From: JBBDIK01 sp964640385
Lineage (GTDB): Bacteria; Actinomycetota; UBA4738; JBBDHU01
Reading direction: 5' to 3'
Assembly (NCBI GenBank): GCA_964640385.1
Contig: CAZXFL010000011.1
Location: 4,602-68,601 of the forward strand
Length of the DNA: 64,000 nt
Of this stretch, positions 33,971-43,563 are shown piece by piece; within the stretch, counting starts at the first letter, position 1, and each line of letters starts with the position of its first letter. The translations under genes and the position numbers were made by a program. Below the pieces are notes generated by a model. The model searched no databases. It was not told the DNA's origin and saw nothing but the letters and a program-made list of their open reading frames with translations.

Positions 33971-34390
33971 ATGAAGAGGCTGCTCGTGGCTGCGGCGTGC
34001 GCGGCGATACTCTTCGCGGCGTGCGGAAAATCCCAGCCCACGCTCGCTCCGCCCTCGACGACATCCCCGGCAGGCGATCCGGCCGAGGGCATCGTCAAGA
34101 GCAAGGACCTCAAGCAGGGCCACACCTACTGGGGCGTGTACCTGGCGACCGGCAAACCGGGGAGCACCAAGATCATCCAGGCGCAGGGCGCCCTAGCCGC
34201 CTACGGGATCCAGGCCTACCCGGGATCTCTGACCTGCGACGTCGGTGCCGCGAAGCAACTCGGGGTCGACGAAGGTGCCGACGCGATCGCCGTCTACTTC
34301 AAGGACGAGGAGCAGGCGAACGCGTTCGCCGAGACGATGACGCCGCGCCCCAAGGGCGTCGTGAAGGTCCGCGTCTTCTGCGCGGACTGA
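33971..34390 (+). CDS. putative lipoprotein of unknown function
   Basis: A 139-residue protein with a lipoprotein signal peptide (KRLLVAAACAAILFAAC, lipobox FAAC). The mature part has a Pro/Ser/Thr linker and a small alpha-beta domain with two cysteines. I do not recognise the family. GGAGGGGA lies about 7 bases before the ATG at 33971; a GTG six bases earlier is less well spaced. Confidence 0.72.
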   Translation: MKRLLVAAACAAILFAACGKSQPTLAPPSTTSPAGDPAEGIVKSKDLKQGHTYWGVYLATGKPGSTKIIQAQGALAAYGIQAYPGSLTCDVGAAKQLGVDEGADAIAVYFKDEEQANAFAETMTPRPKGVVKVRVFCAD

Positions 34391-34417
34391 GGCCGGACCG
34401 GCCCCTCCTGCGGTCTG

Positions 34418-34504
34418 CGGTGGCCGAGGGATTCGAACCCTCGGACGAGTTACCCCGTCACACGCTTTCCAGGCGCGTCCCTTCGGCCGCTCGGGCAGGC
34501 CACC
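34418..34504 (-). tRNA. tRNA-Ser(GGA)
   Basis: 87-nt type II tRNA. Acceptor GGTGGCC/GGCCACC with discriminator G, anticodon loop CTGGAAA in a CGCGC/GCGTG stem, long variable arm, T-arm GAGGG-TTCGAAT-CCCTC. Confidence 0.97.
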
Positions 34505-34585
34505 GGGACCATCCTATGCAAACGCAGCGCCGGACCCCAGACATGACGAAGGCGCCGCAGCGCGACCCGCAGCGCCTTCGAGGAG

Positions 34586-34675
34586 CGGAGGCGACAGGAT
34601 TCGAACCTGTGAGGGGCGGTTTAGACCCCTAACCGCTTTCGAGGCGGTCCCGTTCGTCCGCTCCGGCACGCCTCC
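34586..34675 (-). tRNA. tRNA-Ser(CGA)
   Basis: 90-nt type II tRNA. Acceptor GGAGGCG/CGCCTCC with discriminator G, anticodon loop CTCGAAA in an ACCGC/GCGGT stem, T-arm ACAGG-TTCGAAT-CCTGT. Confidence 0.97.
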
Positions 34676-34743
34676 GTCGACGAGTCTAGCAACGCCCACG
34701 CGGCAGTCGAAGGCGCTAGCTTGGCGCGACCGTGCAGACAGCG

Positions 34744-35202
34744 TCAGTCCCTCCTCTCCCGGAAGAACGCGCGGAGCACCTCGCCGCACTCCTCTGCCAT
34801 GACCCCGGATGTGACCTCAGGCCGATGGTTCAGACGCGGATCGCGGACCAGATCGGCCAGCGATCCCGCGAACCCGGCCTTCGGATCGTCCGCCCCGAAC
34901 ACCAGCCGGTCGACGCGGGCGAGGACCACCGCACCGGCGCACATCGCGCACGGTTCGAGGGTCACGTAGAGCGTGCAGCCGTCGAGCCTCCAGCCGCCGA
35001 CCTCCTCGCTCGCCGCCCGAAGGGCGAGGATCTCCGCGTGCGCGGTGGGGTCGCCGAGCAGCTCCCGTCCGTTGCCCGCCGCGACCAAGACCTCCTCGCC
35101 CCGGGCGATCACGGCGCCGACCGGGACATCGTCGTGAGCAGGGCAGGCCTCGGCCTCTGACAAGGCCCTTCTCATCATGCGAACATCCAGGTCCCGGTCC
35201 AT
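34744..35202 (-). CDS. tadA: tRNA-specific adenosine deaminase
   Basis: A 152-residue zinc deaminase that converts A34 to inosine in tRNA-Arg(ACG), a tRNA encoded at 45940 in this window. Motifs: TAHAEI with the zinc His and catalytic Glu, and EPCAMCAGA with the two zinc Cys. ATG at 35202 has TATGGT 7 bases upstream on the minus strand, so it is likely leaderless. It is divergent from pepA. Confidence 0.94.
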   Translation of the reverse strand: MDRDLDVRMMRRALSEAEACPAHDDVPVGAVIARGEEVLVAAGNGRELLGDPTAHAEILALRAASEEVGGWRLDGCTLYVTLEPCAMCAGAVVLARVDRLVFGADDPKAGFAGSLADLVRDPRLNHRPEVTSGVMAEECGEVLRAFFRERRD

Positions 35203-35209
35203 CCGGCTA

Positions 35210-35215
35210 ACCATA
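35210..35215 (-). promoter_or_regulatory. -10 element for tadA (leaderless)
   Basis: On the minus strand TATGGT ends 7 bases before the ATG at 35202. Confidence 0.45.
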
Positions 35216-35230
35216 CCCACGGAGGGATAG

Positions 35231-36694
35231 ATGACCGAGTTCCAGGCGAGCACGACTTCCGCGCCGCAGGCGGATGCCGAACTGCTGGTCCTGCCCGTCT
35301 ACGCCGGCGCCGATGGCGGGCCCGGAGCCCGGGAGACGGCGAGGGCCCTGGGCCTGAACCTCACGACGTTCCTCACCGGCGAGCGCTTCAAGGGTGAGCC
35401 GGCGGACGTGCTGATGGTGCCCACGCTCGGGAAGATCCCCGCGAAGGCCGTTGCCTTCGTCGGACTGGGACCCAAGGACAAGGCGGACGCACATTCCGTA
35501 CGAACGGCGGCGCTCTGCGCCGGTGCACGATGTGGGAACGCTGCCTCCGCGGCGAGCACGCTCCCACAGGCGACGAGCGACTCGACCGCTGCAACGCGGG
35601 CCTTCGCCGAGGGACTCCTGCTGGGCCGCTACCGCTTCGACGAGTTCAAGTCCAAGCCCGAGGAGCGTCCCGGCCTCGCCACGGTCACCGCGCTCGTGAC
35701 AGGCGATCCAGCCAGCGCCGCCGAGGCGCTCGAACGCGGGGCGATCCACGCCGACGCCGCCAACTGGGTGCGCGATCTGGTCAACACCCCGTCGTCAGAC
35801 CTGCCCCCGGCAGCCCTCGCTACCGCCGCTCGCACCCTCGCGAAGGAAGGCGGTCTCGAGTGCATGATCTGGGACGAGAAGCGACTCTCGCGAGAGGGGT
35901 TCGGCGGCATCATCGGCGTGGGCCGCGGAGGCGTGAACCCGCCCCGGCTGATCGAGCTCGCGTACAACGGCGCCGGTAACGCCAAGCCGATCGCGCTCAG
36001 CGGCAAGGGCATCACGTTCGACTCGGGCGGCCTGGACATCAAATCAGCCAAGTCCATGGAATGGATGAAGGCCGACATGGCCGGCGCGGCGGCGATGATG
36101 GCCGTGATGCGGGCGCTCCCCCGCCTCGGGCTGAAGATCAACGTCATCGCGGCCATCCCCTCGGCCGAGAACATGCTCGGCGGGAACGCCATCCGCCCCG
36201 GCGACGTCCTGCACATGCACGGCGGGACGACGGTCGAAGTCACCGACACCGACGCCGAGGGACGACTGGTGCTCGCCGACGCGCTCGCCTACCTCTCGGC
36301 GAAGAAGCCAAGGGCGATCATCGACACCGCCACGCTCACCGGAACCGGGCTCGGCGAGGACGTCTGGGCCATCATGGGCACCGACCAGACGCTCATCGAT
36401 CAGCTCCGTGCCGCGGGTGATGCGGCGGGCGAACCGGGCTGGCAGTTCCCGCTCGTCGAGGCGTACAAACGCCATACCGACTCCGACATCGCCGACATCA
36501 AGAACGCCGACTGGTCCGGCGCCGACACGCTCGCATCCGGCCTGTTCCTGCGCACGTTCGCGGGCAAGACGCCGTGGGCCCACCTGGACGTCGGCGATAC
36601 CGCCTTCCTCGAGGAGGAACGGGATGCGTGGCCGGAAGGGGCGACCGGCTGCCCGACCCGGGTGATCCTGCACTACCTCGAGGCGCAGGCGTAG
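35231..36694 (+). CDS. pepA: leucyl aminopeptidase (M17)
   Basis: A 487-residue two-metal cytosolic aminopeptidase. The catalytic core is clear: KGITFDSGGLDIKSAKSMEWMKADMAGAA with metal Lys/Asp residues, TDTDAEGRLVLADALAYL with the signature NTDAEGRL-like motif (Asn replaced by Thr at its first position), and TATLTGTGLGEDVWAIMG. GGAGGG precedes the ATG. In E. coli PepA also binds DNA, but nothing here shows that role. Confidence 0.94.
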   Translation: MTEFQASTTSAPQADAELLVLPVYAGADGGPGARETARALGLNLTTFLTGERFKGEPADVLMVPTLGKIPAKAVAFVGLGPKDKADAHSVRTAALCAGARCGNAASAASTLPQATSDSTAATRAFAEGLLLGRYRFDEFKSKPEERPGLATVTALVTGDPASAAEALERGAIHADAANWVRDLVNTPSSDLPPAALATAARTLAKEGGLECMIWDEKRLSREGFGGIIGVGRGGVNPPRLIELAYNGAGNAKPIALSGKGITFDSGGLDIKSAKSMEWMKADMAGAAAMMAVMRALPRLGLKINVIAAIPSAENMLGGNAIRPGDVLHMHGGTTVEVTDTDAEGRLVLADALAYLSAKKPRAIIDTATLTGTGLGEDVWAIMGTDQTLIDQLRAAGDAAGEPGWQFPLVEAYKRHTDSDIADIKNADWSGADTLASGLFLRTFAGKTPWAHLDVGDTAFLEEERDAWPEGATGCPTRVILHYLEAQA

Positions 36695-36754
36695 GCGCGT
36701 TCCGGGGCGACACGCTAGCCCCTCGCACCCACATCCGGTACCATTCGGATTAGC

Positions 36755-36772
36755 CCTGAGTCACGACTCAGG
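36755..36772. promoter_or_regulatory. palindromic operator in front of the TetR gene
   Basis: CCTGAGTC-AC-GACTCAGG, a perfect inverted repeat with 8-bp arms, 22 bases before the GTG start of the TetR gene. A TACCAT -10 candidate is at 36739-36744, placing the operator just after the likely transcription start. It matches the palindrome at 42976. Confidence 0.8.
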
Positions 36773-36794
36773 AACCCGACAGAGAGGCGAACAG

Positions 36795-37385
36795 GTGGCG
36801 GACCGGAAGACCGAGATCCTCAAGGCGACCTGCCGGGTCATCGGGCGCAGCGGCGCCCACGATTTGCGCGTCGAGGATGTCGCCAAAGAGGCCGGCGTCT
36901 CCCCTGCCCTCGTCTACTACTACTTCGACACCCGCGGCGAACTCCTCTCGCGCGCCTTCGATTACGCGGACCAGCGCTCGACCGAACACACGATGACGCA
37001 CATCGACCTCGACGCGCCGGGACGCGCCCGTCTCGAGGAGATCCTGTTCCACGAGTTCGACGAGGCCCCCGACGTCCGCGAGAATTGGGTCATCTGGAGC
37101 GAGATGGACGCCATCGCCATCTTCGACAAGGAACTGCTCGTGTCCGTCGAGAAACGTTCGGCGAACTGGACCAAGATCGTGTCCGACCTGATCATCGCCG
37201 GACAGACGGACGGCTCCATCGGGACGAACGGCGTCGCACCGGAGGACTCCGCCGAACGGCTGACGGCGATCAACGACGCACTCGGAACCAAGCTGATGCT
37301 GGGGATGATGGACCGGGGATCCGTCGAGCGCGTGATGCACGACGCGATCGAGCTGGAACTCAGGGCGTCCCCGCCCGGCGCCTGA
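36795..37385 (+). CDS. TetR-family transcriptional regulator
   Basis: A 196-residue regulator with an N-terminal helix-turn-helix (ILKATCRVIGRSGAHDLRVED, then VSPALVYYYFDTRGEL near residue 38). The C-terminal domain resembles BetI/TetR_C_6 regulators. GTG start. A perfect palindrome lies in its leader and a matching one stands in front of the minus-strand operon that ends 9 bases away at 37395, so it probably represses both itself and the two big exported proteins (inferred). The ligand is unknown. Confidence 0.93.
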   Translation: MADRKTEILKATCRVIGRSGAHDLRVEDVAKEAGVSPALVYYYFDTRGELLSRAFDYADQRSTEHTMTHIDLDAPGRARLEEILFHEFDEAPDVRENWVIWSEMDAIAIFDKELLVSVEKRSANWTKIVSDLIIAGQTDGSIGTNGVAPEDSAERLTAINDALGTKLMLGMMDRGSVERVMHDAIELELRASPPGA

Positions 37386-37394
37386 CCCCCGGGC

Positions 37395-40253
37395 CTACTC
37401 CTCGACCGCCAGCTGCGGCAGCCCGAACGGCGCGCGTCCGTTCATCGCTGCCCAGTCCTCCGGGTAGGTCGCCTTCGACCACGCAGCGAGGTCCAGCGGG
37501 CCGGTGAAGGAAACCCGTTCGTCCGTCTGCTCGATCTGCTCAGGGAACGCGCCCGCGTCCGGATAGACCTGGAGCAGCCTGAGCCCGAAGCCGCCGAAGT
37601 GCAGGTTCAGCTGCTCGCCGTCCTTCAGGTTCCAGTTCGACGGGACGTACGTGAAGTCCGTCCTCCGATAGGCCCAGGCGGGTGACTCACGCAGGCGGTA
37701 CTCGTTGGCGAGGTACGGGTTGTCGCCGAGGTAGGGCTCCCACCACCACTTGCGGTGCTTGGGCGTGCCGTAGCCGGCGAGCGCCCAGTCCGTCACGCCG
37801 TCGAGGTCGACATCGGCGCTCTCCGGGCCGATCGTCATGTTCAAGTACAGGTCGTCCCACGACGATTCGGAGTGCGGCAGGAAGGTCTCCGTGAACCACC
37901 GGCCCATGACGACATCGAGGGCTTCATTCAGGACCGAGAACTCTAGGACGATCCGGTCCGCGTCCGCGGAGGCGAGCTCTATCGGGAACGCCCAGATCTG
38001 GATCGGGTAGTTGAACCAGGCCATGGGGTGCAGCCGGAGGAACTCACGGTAGAACCACTGACGCCACCGGTCCCGAACCTCATCGACGTGCTCTGCAAAC
38101 CAGGGCTCGAAGTCGTCGAGCTGCGCAGCGGTGACGCCGAGGATCTTCTGCGCGGCCGCGCGGTCCAGCGTGAGCCGGACGTCCCAGAAGTTCTCCCACC
38201 CATAGTAGCCCCAATACTTCGGTAGGCGGTAGATCGCCTCGCGCTCCCGCGTGCCGTAGCGCATCCGGCTCTGCACTTCAGCCGTCCCGCCGTCGATGTC
38301 GCCGGCGAGGCCTCCCATCAGGTTGCGCGGGAGGAACCCCGCACCACCCGACCCGCCGCCGATCGTGTCGATCGTGATCCCGGGCAGGTTCCGTGCGGCC
38401 ACCCGGAACCGCAAGCCGGAGGAGAGTTCGGAGAATGGCTCCAACGCCTGCGGGTCGGGCGGGAAGTACTCACTCGTGCGATATGACACGGGGAACCGCA
38501 GACTCTCGATCTGCTGGTACTCGTTCTCCTCGTACTCGCGCCACCGGTCGGCCACCATCGGCACGTCCAAGAACGAGTACAGGTCGACCTTGACGGTTCG
38601 TTCACCCTCGAGCGCCGGCGTCTCGCCGAGATCCGGCTGCGGGAAGGCGGGGATCGCTCGCCCCCGATCCACCTCGGCGACGTCGACCGCCTGTTGCGGA
38701 TCGGCGAAGAGTTTCGCGGCCTGCTTGCTCGGGCTCAGGAGGAACTCGACGTACGGCGATCCCCAGGGCGCCAGCCCATCGGGGCGGGTCTCGGTCGCAA
38801 GCTTCGCCCACTTCTCTGCGTACGTGTCGCTGGACCACTGGGCCATGTCCATCGGTCCCTCGAACGTCACGCGGCCCACACTCTTGGTGATCTGCCCTTC
38901 GAAGGACTTCGCAGTGGGTTCGACCCAATACAACGAGAACGAGAAGTCCTTCTCACGCGCGACGTCTCGGAAGTCCAAGGTGATCGACTCCCCATCCCGC
39001 AGGTTCCAGAGACCGGGGGTGTAGGTGTACGGATCGCCCGATCCGTACACCCCATCGGCGTACGGGAACGCGGACGAGCGGTACGACGACTCGCCCAAGT
39101 ACTCGGTGGTCAGGTTCGGAACGTCACCCAGCGATGCCTCGAACACCCATCGCTCGGTCCCCTTCAGCTTGTAGAGGAGGTAGTCAACCCCGGTATCGAC
39201 ATCCAGATCTCCGCTCTCGGGCCCGACCCGCAGATCGACGTTCACATCAGAGAGCGAGTTGGTCTCCCAACCGGTCCGGATCCCGAGCGCCTCGGAGATC
39301 CAGCGGGAGAACAGCATGTCGCCCGCCATGCTGACCCAGTCCCACGACATCGTGATCGTGCCGGTGGCGGCGTCCCGCGACAGATCCAGGTCCGAGAGCC
39401 ACATCTGCATCGGCGTATCGAACGCGTACCGCACGTTGAGCCGCCCGATCCCGCCCACGTGCTCATCGCCGCCTTCGTCGAGGAGCCACCACCACCACTG
39501 CTGTTCGACGGCCTCCCGGTTGTCCGCCCACCACGACTCGATGTCGTCCACCTGCGCCGCCGTGATACCGAGGATCTTCTGCGCGGCGGCGGGGTCCATC
39601 GTGATCGTCGCGTTGGTCTCCGCTTCCCAGCCGTGGTACCCGAAGATGAACGGGTACTTGAGCTGCTCCGCACGCTGGCGGCCGATGTAGGCGAGGTGGG
39701 CCTTGAGGCGAGCCGTCCCTCCTTCGACGCCGTCCTGCAGCCCACCCATCAGGTTGCGGGGAAGGAACCCGCGCTTGCCAGCGTCGGGCGCGGGTGAACG
39801 GACACCGCCGATCGTGTCGATCGTGAAGTCACTCAGCCCGCGGGCCTTGACCTTCCAGCGCCCCGGCCCGTACGCGAGCGTCTCCCCGGGCTGGTTCGGC
39901 ACGAGATCCGGGCCGTCGAAGTCGGCCCATTCGTGCACAACCGGGTAGTGGTAGCTCCGGACATGCCCGTAGCCGACGTTCGCACGCTGCTCCCAGACGT
40001 CGCGAGGCATCGGGACGTCGAAGAAGGAATCGAAGGTGTGATCGACCGTCCGAGGACCGTCAGAAGGCGCGGTCAGTGCGAGCGTGCTGGCCCCTGCACG
40101 ACCGGTAAGGAAACTCCGCCCCACCGTCAGGCCGGCCGCGGCTGCCATCGAGCCCTGCAGGAACGACCGGCGACTGACGCCGCCGCGCCCGGTTCGGGCA
40201 TGCACCGGCCGACGCGGATGCTTCGGCATCACCATCGCTCCGATCCCATCCAC
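37395..40253 (-). CDS. large Tat-exported protein with A-B repeat modules, unknown family
   Basis: A 952-residue protein. The N-terminus has a twin-arginine signal (SRRSFLQG followed by a hydrophobic stretch, residues 27-55). The rest is two related modules of about 430 residues. Both contain TIDTIGG, GFLPRNLMGGL, a Y.GWE motif, AAAQKILG.TAAQ and a closing FTGPLDLA/FEGPMDMA-AWS block. Module A has WWWWLLDEGGDEHVGG; module B has WRQWFYREFLRLHP. GTG start with GGGAGGA just upstream. It follows the paralogue at 40290-42934 by 36 bases. I do not recognise the family and see no known catalytic motif. Confidence 0.85.
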   Translation of the reverse strand: MDGIGAMVMPKHPRRPVHARTGRGGVSRRSFLQGSMAAAAGLTVGRSFLTGRAGASTLALTAPSDGPRTVDHTFDSFFDVPMPRDVWEQRANVGYGHVRSYHYPVVHEWADFDGPDLVPNQPGETLAYGPGRWKVKARGLSDFTIDTIGGVRSPAPDAGKRGFLPRNLMGGLQDGVEGGTARLKAHLAYIGRQRAEQLKYPFIFGYHGWEAETNATITMDPAAAQKILGITAAQVDDIESWWADNREAVEQQWWWWLLDEGGDEHVGGIGRLNVRYAFDTPMQMWLSDLDLSRDAATGTITMSWDWVSMAGDMLFSRWISEALGIRTGWETNSLSDVNVDLRVGPESGDLDVDTGVDYLLYKLKGTERWVFEASLGDVPNLTTEYLGESSYRSSAFPYADGVYGSGDPYTYTPGLWNLRDGESITLDFRDVAREKDFSFSLYWVEPTAKSFEGQITKSVGRVTFEGPMDMAQWSSDTYAEKWAKLATETRPDGLAPWGSPYVEFLLSPSKQAAKLFADPQQAVDVAEVDRGRAIPAFPQPDLGETPALEGERTVKVDLYSFLDVPMVADRWREYEENEYQQIESLRFPVSYRTSEYFPPDPQALEPFSELSSGLRFRVAARNLPGITIDTIGGGSGGAGFLPRNLMGGLAGDIDGGTAEVQSRMRYGTREREAIYRLPKYWGYYGWENFWDVRLTLDRAAAQKILGVTAAQLDDFEPWFAEHVDEVRDRWRQWFYREFLRLHPMAWFNYPIQIWAFPIELASADADRIVLEFSVLNEALDVVMGRWFTETFLPHSESSWDDLYLNMTIGPESADVDLDGVTDWALAGYGTPKHRKWWWEPYLGDNPYLANEYRLRESPAWAYRRTDFTYVPSNWNLKDGEQLNLHFGGFGLRLLQVYPDAGAFPEQIEQTDERVSFTGPLDLAAWSKATYPEDWAAMNGRAPFGLPQLAVEE

Positions 40254-40289
40254 GCATCCTCCCTCACTCGGTTCCGGTTCGCCACCGGC

Positions 40290-42934
40290 TCACCGGAACG
40301 TGATGTATGGCTCTCCCCACGGCAGCAGGCCCCCGGTCTGCTGCCACGCGTTCGCGTTGCTGGTCCGTGACCACGCCCGAAGGTCCATCGGGCCCGTGAA
40401 CGACACGCGGGAGGAGGTCGCGTCGATCTGCCCCCGGAACGCGCCGGATCCCGGCTCGACCGTATCCACGATCAGACCGGCGCTCCCGACGTGCAGGTTC
40501 AACTGCTCGCCGCTCCGCAGGTTCCACGCGCTCGGCGTGTAGTCGTACTGGTAGGAGTCGAGCGTGGCGCCGAGGTACGGCAGGCCCGGCGAGGAGGTGA
40601 TCCGGTATTCGTCGGCCAGTGCGGGATCGTCTCCGAGCGACGGCTCGAACACCCACCTGCCCTTCCCGTCCTGGTAGAGCGACCAGCCGGTCGCCAGGTC
40701 CAGATCCAGGTCGGCCGACGTCGGCCCGATCCGCATCGACAGGTGCATGTCGTCGATGGAGCTCTCGTAGCCGGGCAGGAAGGTCTCGTTGAACCAGCGT
40801 CCGTACAGGACCTCCAGCGCCTCGTTGAAGACCGTCATCCGCAGCTCGATCCGACCGGACGATGCCGAGACCAGCTCCAGGTCCAGCGCCCAGATAGTCA
40901 ATGGGAAGTCGAAGAACGCCATCGCGCCCGAGCGCCGGAACTCCCGGTAGAGCCACTGCCGCCAGCTCGTCTCCAGTTCCCGCTCGTTCGCGGCGAACCA
41001 TACGGCGAACGCGTCCGCATCGGTCCCGGAGATCCCGAGGACCCGCCGCGCCGCGGATCGGTCCAGGGTGATCCTGGCATCCAGGAAATTTCCCACCCGT
41101 AGTACCCCCACCATTCCGGTAGGCGATACACGGACTCGCGCGGGCGTTCGCCGTACGCGAGGTGGCCGTCGAACGTCGCCGTCCCGCCGGTCACTCCGGC
41201 CTCGAGTCCGCCCATGAGGTTCGACGGCAGGAACCCCGCTTTGCCGAGACCCCCACCCACATCGTCCAACCCGATCTCGGGAAGGTTGCGCCCCGTCGCC
41301 CGCAACCGGAACCCCGAGTACGTCGTGCCTTCCGTGCGGTACTCGACAGGGAAACTCGCCCGGTCGACCTTTACATACCCGTTGTCCTCGAGTTGCTCCC
41401 ATCGGTCCGCCGGCATCGGAACATCCAGGAACCGGTACAGGTCGAAACGCACCGTGCGACCGGTCGATGGCATCGGCGGCGTCGCGCCGAGTTCCGGCGA
41501 TGGGAACGCCGGGATCGCTCGCCCGGGGTCCACTGAGGGCACCGGGGCGGGAGGCTTCGGATCGCTGAACCGGCTGGGGCTCCGAAGCGGTTTCACGACG
41601 AACGTGACGAGCGGCTGGCCCCAGGGCAGCAAACCGTCAGGGTGTTCAGGGCCGGCTAGGCGAGCCCAGTCCGCGGCATGTCGCGTCAGCGACGAGGCGG
41701 TGAAGTCGATCGGCCCGCGGAACTCGGTGGCCTTGCCGTCCCGCGAGATCTGCCCCGGGAAGGCGCCGGGAGCCGGGTCGAGCGTCCACCAGTTCATCCG
41801 CACACCGGGGAGATCGGCGTACTCGAACCGCAGCCGCTCGTCGGGCCCCAGGTCCCATGCCGAAGGCGTGCGCCCGTACCCGGACCCGCTGCGGTCGGTT
41901 GCGTCAGCGTAATCGCGTGCCGGCGAGAGGTAGGTCGACTCGTTCCGGTACTCGGCGGCCAGGTCGGCGAGATCGGCGAGCTGCGGCTCGAACACCCACC
42001 GATCGGCGCCGGGGACCTTCGTCAGGGCGTTATCGACGACGAATTCCGCATCGAGGTCAGTCGCCCCCGCCCCGACGGTCATGTCCAGGCGGAGCCGGCT
42101 GAACGAGTTCGGCTCGTGCCCCATGCCCAGACCCTCGTGGATCCATCGCGACCACAGCATGTCGCCGGCCATGTTCACCCAGCGCCAGCGCAGCTCGATG
42201 CGGTCCGCGGTCGCGCTCACCAGGTCGATATCGTTGACCCACATCTGCAGCGGCGTGTCGAACGCCGGCCGCACATCCAGCCGCCCGACGCCCCCAACGT
42301 GCTGATCGCCGCCCTCGTCGTAGAGCCACCAGCGCCAGCGTTGCTCCAGCCGGTCCTCGTTCGCCGCGAAGAAACTCGCGAACCCCGAGACCTCCGCGTC
42401 GCTCAGGCCGAGGACCTTGCGCGCACCGGCACGGTCCAGCGTGATGGTGCCTGCGGCCTCGTTTTCCCAGCCGTGGGATCCGAAGACCCCGGCAACCCCC
42501 GCGTCGGACGACTGGTCTCGGGTCAGGTACTGCACGGTCACGTCAAGACGCGCTTGGCCGCCGGCCGGCGGCGACCCGAGGTTGCCCATCAGGTCGTAGG
42601 GGAGGAATCCGGTTCGCGTCCCCGCGGGCGCCGGGGAATCGACCCCGCCGATCGTGTCGATCGAGATCTCCTGCACGTTGCGGGCCTCGATGTCGAGGGC
42701 GGCGGGGGCGACCCTGCGCCTCGTTGCCCCGATCCCCGGGAACAGCGATGGACCGTCAACGACCGGGAGGACGTACGTCACCGGCGCCCGCTTCCCGGGG
42801 GTCTGGAAGAAATCCCCCCACGTGTAGCGGACCGAGCGGGAGCCAGCCGCCTGCGCGGGAGCGGGCCCGGCCATCACCGACGCGGCGATCAGCACGACCG
42901 CCGATGTCCACCGCAGGGCCGGTCCTCCACGCAC
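40290..42934 (-). pseudogene. large exported A-B-module protein, paralogue of the 37395 gene, broken by one frameshift
   Basis: A gene of about 881 codons. It starts at GTG 42934 with AGGAGG 7 bases upstream and a Sec-type signal peptide (to AQAAGS). Module A (RWWLYDEGGDQHVGG) is intact. In module B the frame breaks near 41083-41090: GGGTGGGAAATTTCC reads GWEISW, but one extra A would give GWENFLDARITLDR, matching the paralogue GWENFWDVRLTLDR. The second frame then continues to the stop at 40290. This is a single-base loss in a short A/T run, either real or an assembly error. Confidence 0.85.
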
Positions 42935-42964
42935 GCTAGGCCTCCTTGTTTGAGTCCTCAGTCA

Positions 42965-42970
42965 GCTATC
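42965..42970 (-). promoter_or_regulatory. -10 candidate for the exported-protein operon
   Basis: TATAGA on the minus strand lies 5 bp downstream of the palindrome at 42976-42993, so repressor bound there would cover the -35/-10 spacer. Confidence 0.5.
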
Positions 42971-42975
42971 TATAT

Positions 42976-42993
42976 CCTGAGTGTCGGCTCAGG
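42976..42993. promoter_or_regulatory. palindromic operator in front of the exported-protein operon
   Basis: CCTGAG-TGTCGG-CTCAGG. It has the same CCTGAG-N6-CTCAGG arms as the palindrome at 36755 and the same 18-bp length. Confidence 0.78.
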
Positions 42994-43179
42994 ATGGGCT
43001 TGGATTGAGCTGCGTGTCGGGTGGTTTTCCGTCTAGCCCGTTCGGTGGTGGGGAGACCGGGGGACCCAGAACTGCTTGGGCTACTCCTGACTCAGTTTCT
43101 TCGAACCACGTTCGAGGTGTCAGCATCCTCCGGAACCTCCGGTAGGACGGGGAGGCACGTTGCCGACGGGGAGGTACCT

Positions 43180-43563
43180 TCAGGCGATGGCCGCCTCGAC
43201 GGCGGCCTTCTTGATCTCCCCGTTGTCCGGGAGCTTGGTCCAGGTGCCGAGGACCCGGCCGGACGATGCGGCGACCACGATCGTCGGCGCCGTCCGGACC
43301 CCGTAGCGACGCATCACGTCGGGACGCTCGTCCAGGTCGATCTGCGCGTACGAGACGCCGGCGGCTTCGGCCGCGGCGATCAGGTGCGGGCGGTTCACCT
43401 TGCACGGCGCGCAGTACGGCGTCGTGAACTGGACGATCACCGGCCCGGCGACCCCGAGGTCCGGAAGATCGAGGCGGTCGACCTTTGGCGCTCGCCTCCA
43501 GAGCGCGAAAAACGCCGCGACGGCGGCGAACACGGCAACGGCGAGCAGCATGCGGTCGATCAT
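43180..43563 (-). CDS. membrane-anchored thioredoxin-like protein
   Basis: A 127-residue protein: one N-terminal membrane helix (residues 4-22), then a thioredoxin fold with FTTPYCAPCKVNRP holding the redox CxxC (CAPC), and the cis-Pro loop VRTAPTIVV. It likely faces outward and exchanges disulphides with secreted proteins or with its DUF4395 partner. Its ATG overlaps the stop of the DUF4395 gene, so the two are translated together. Confidence 0.9.
   Translation of the reverse strand: MIDRMLLAVAVFAAVAAFFALWRRAPKVDRLDLPDLGVAGPVIVQFTTPYCAPCKVNRPHLIAAAEAAGVSYAQIDLDERPDVMRRYGVRTAPTIVVAASSGRVLGTWTKLPDNGEIKKAAVEAAIA

Noticed and set aside
33745..34125. Open frame on the minus strand upstream of the SRP RNA
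   Set aside because: It crosses the lipoprotein gene and structured intergenic DNA, with no recognisable domain or start signal.
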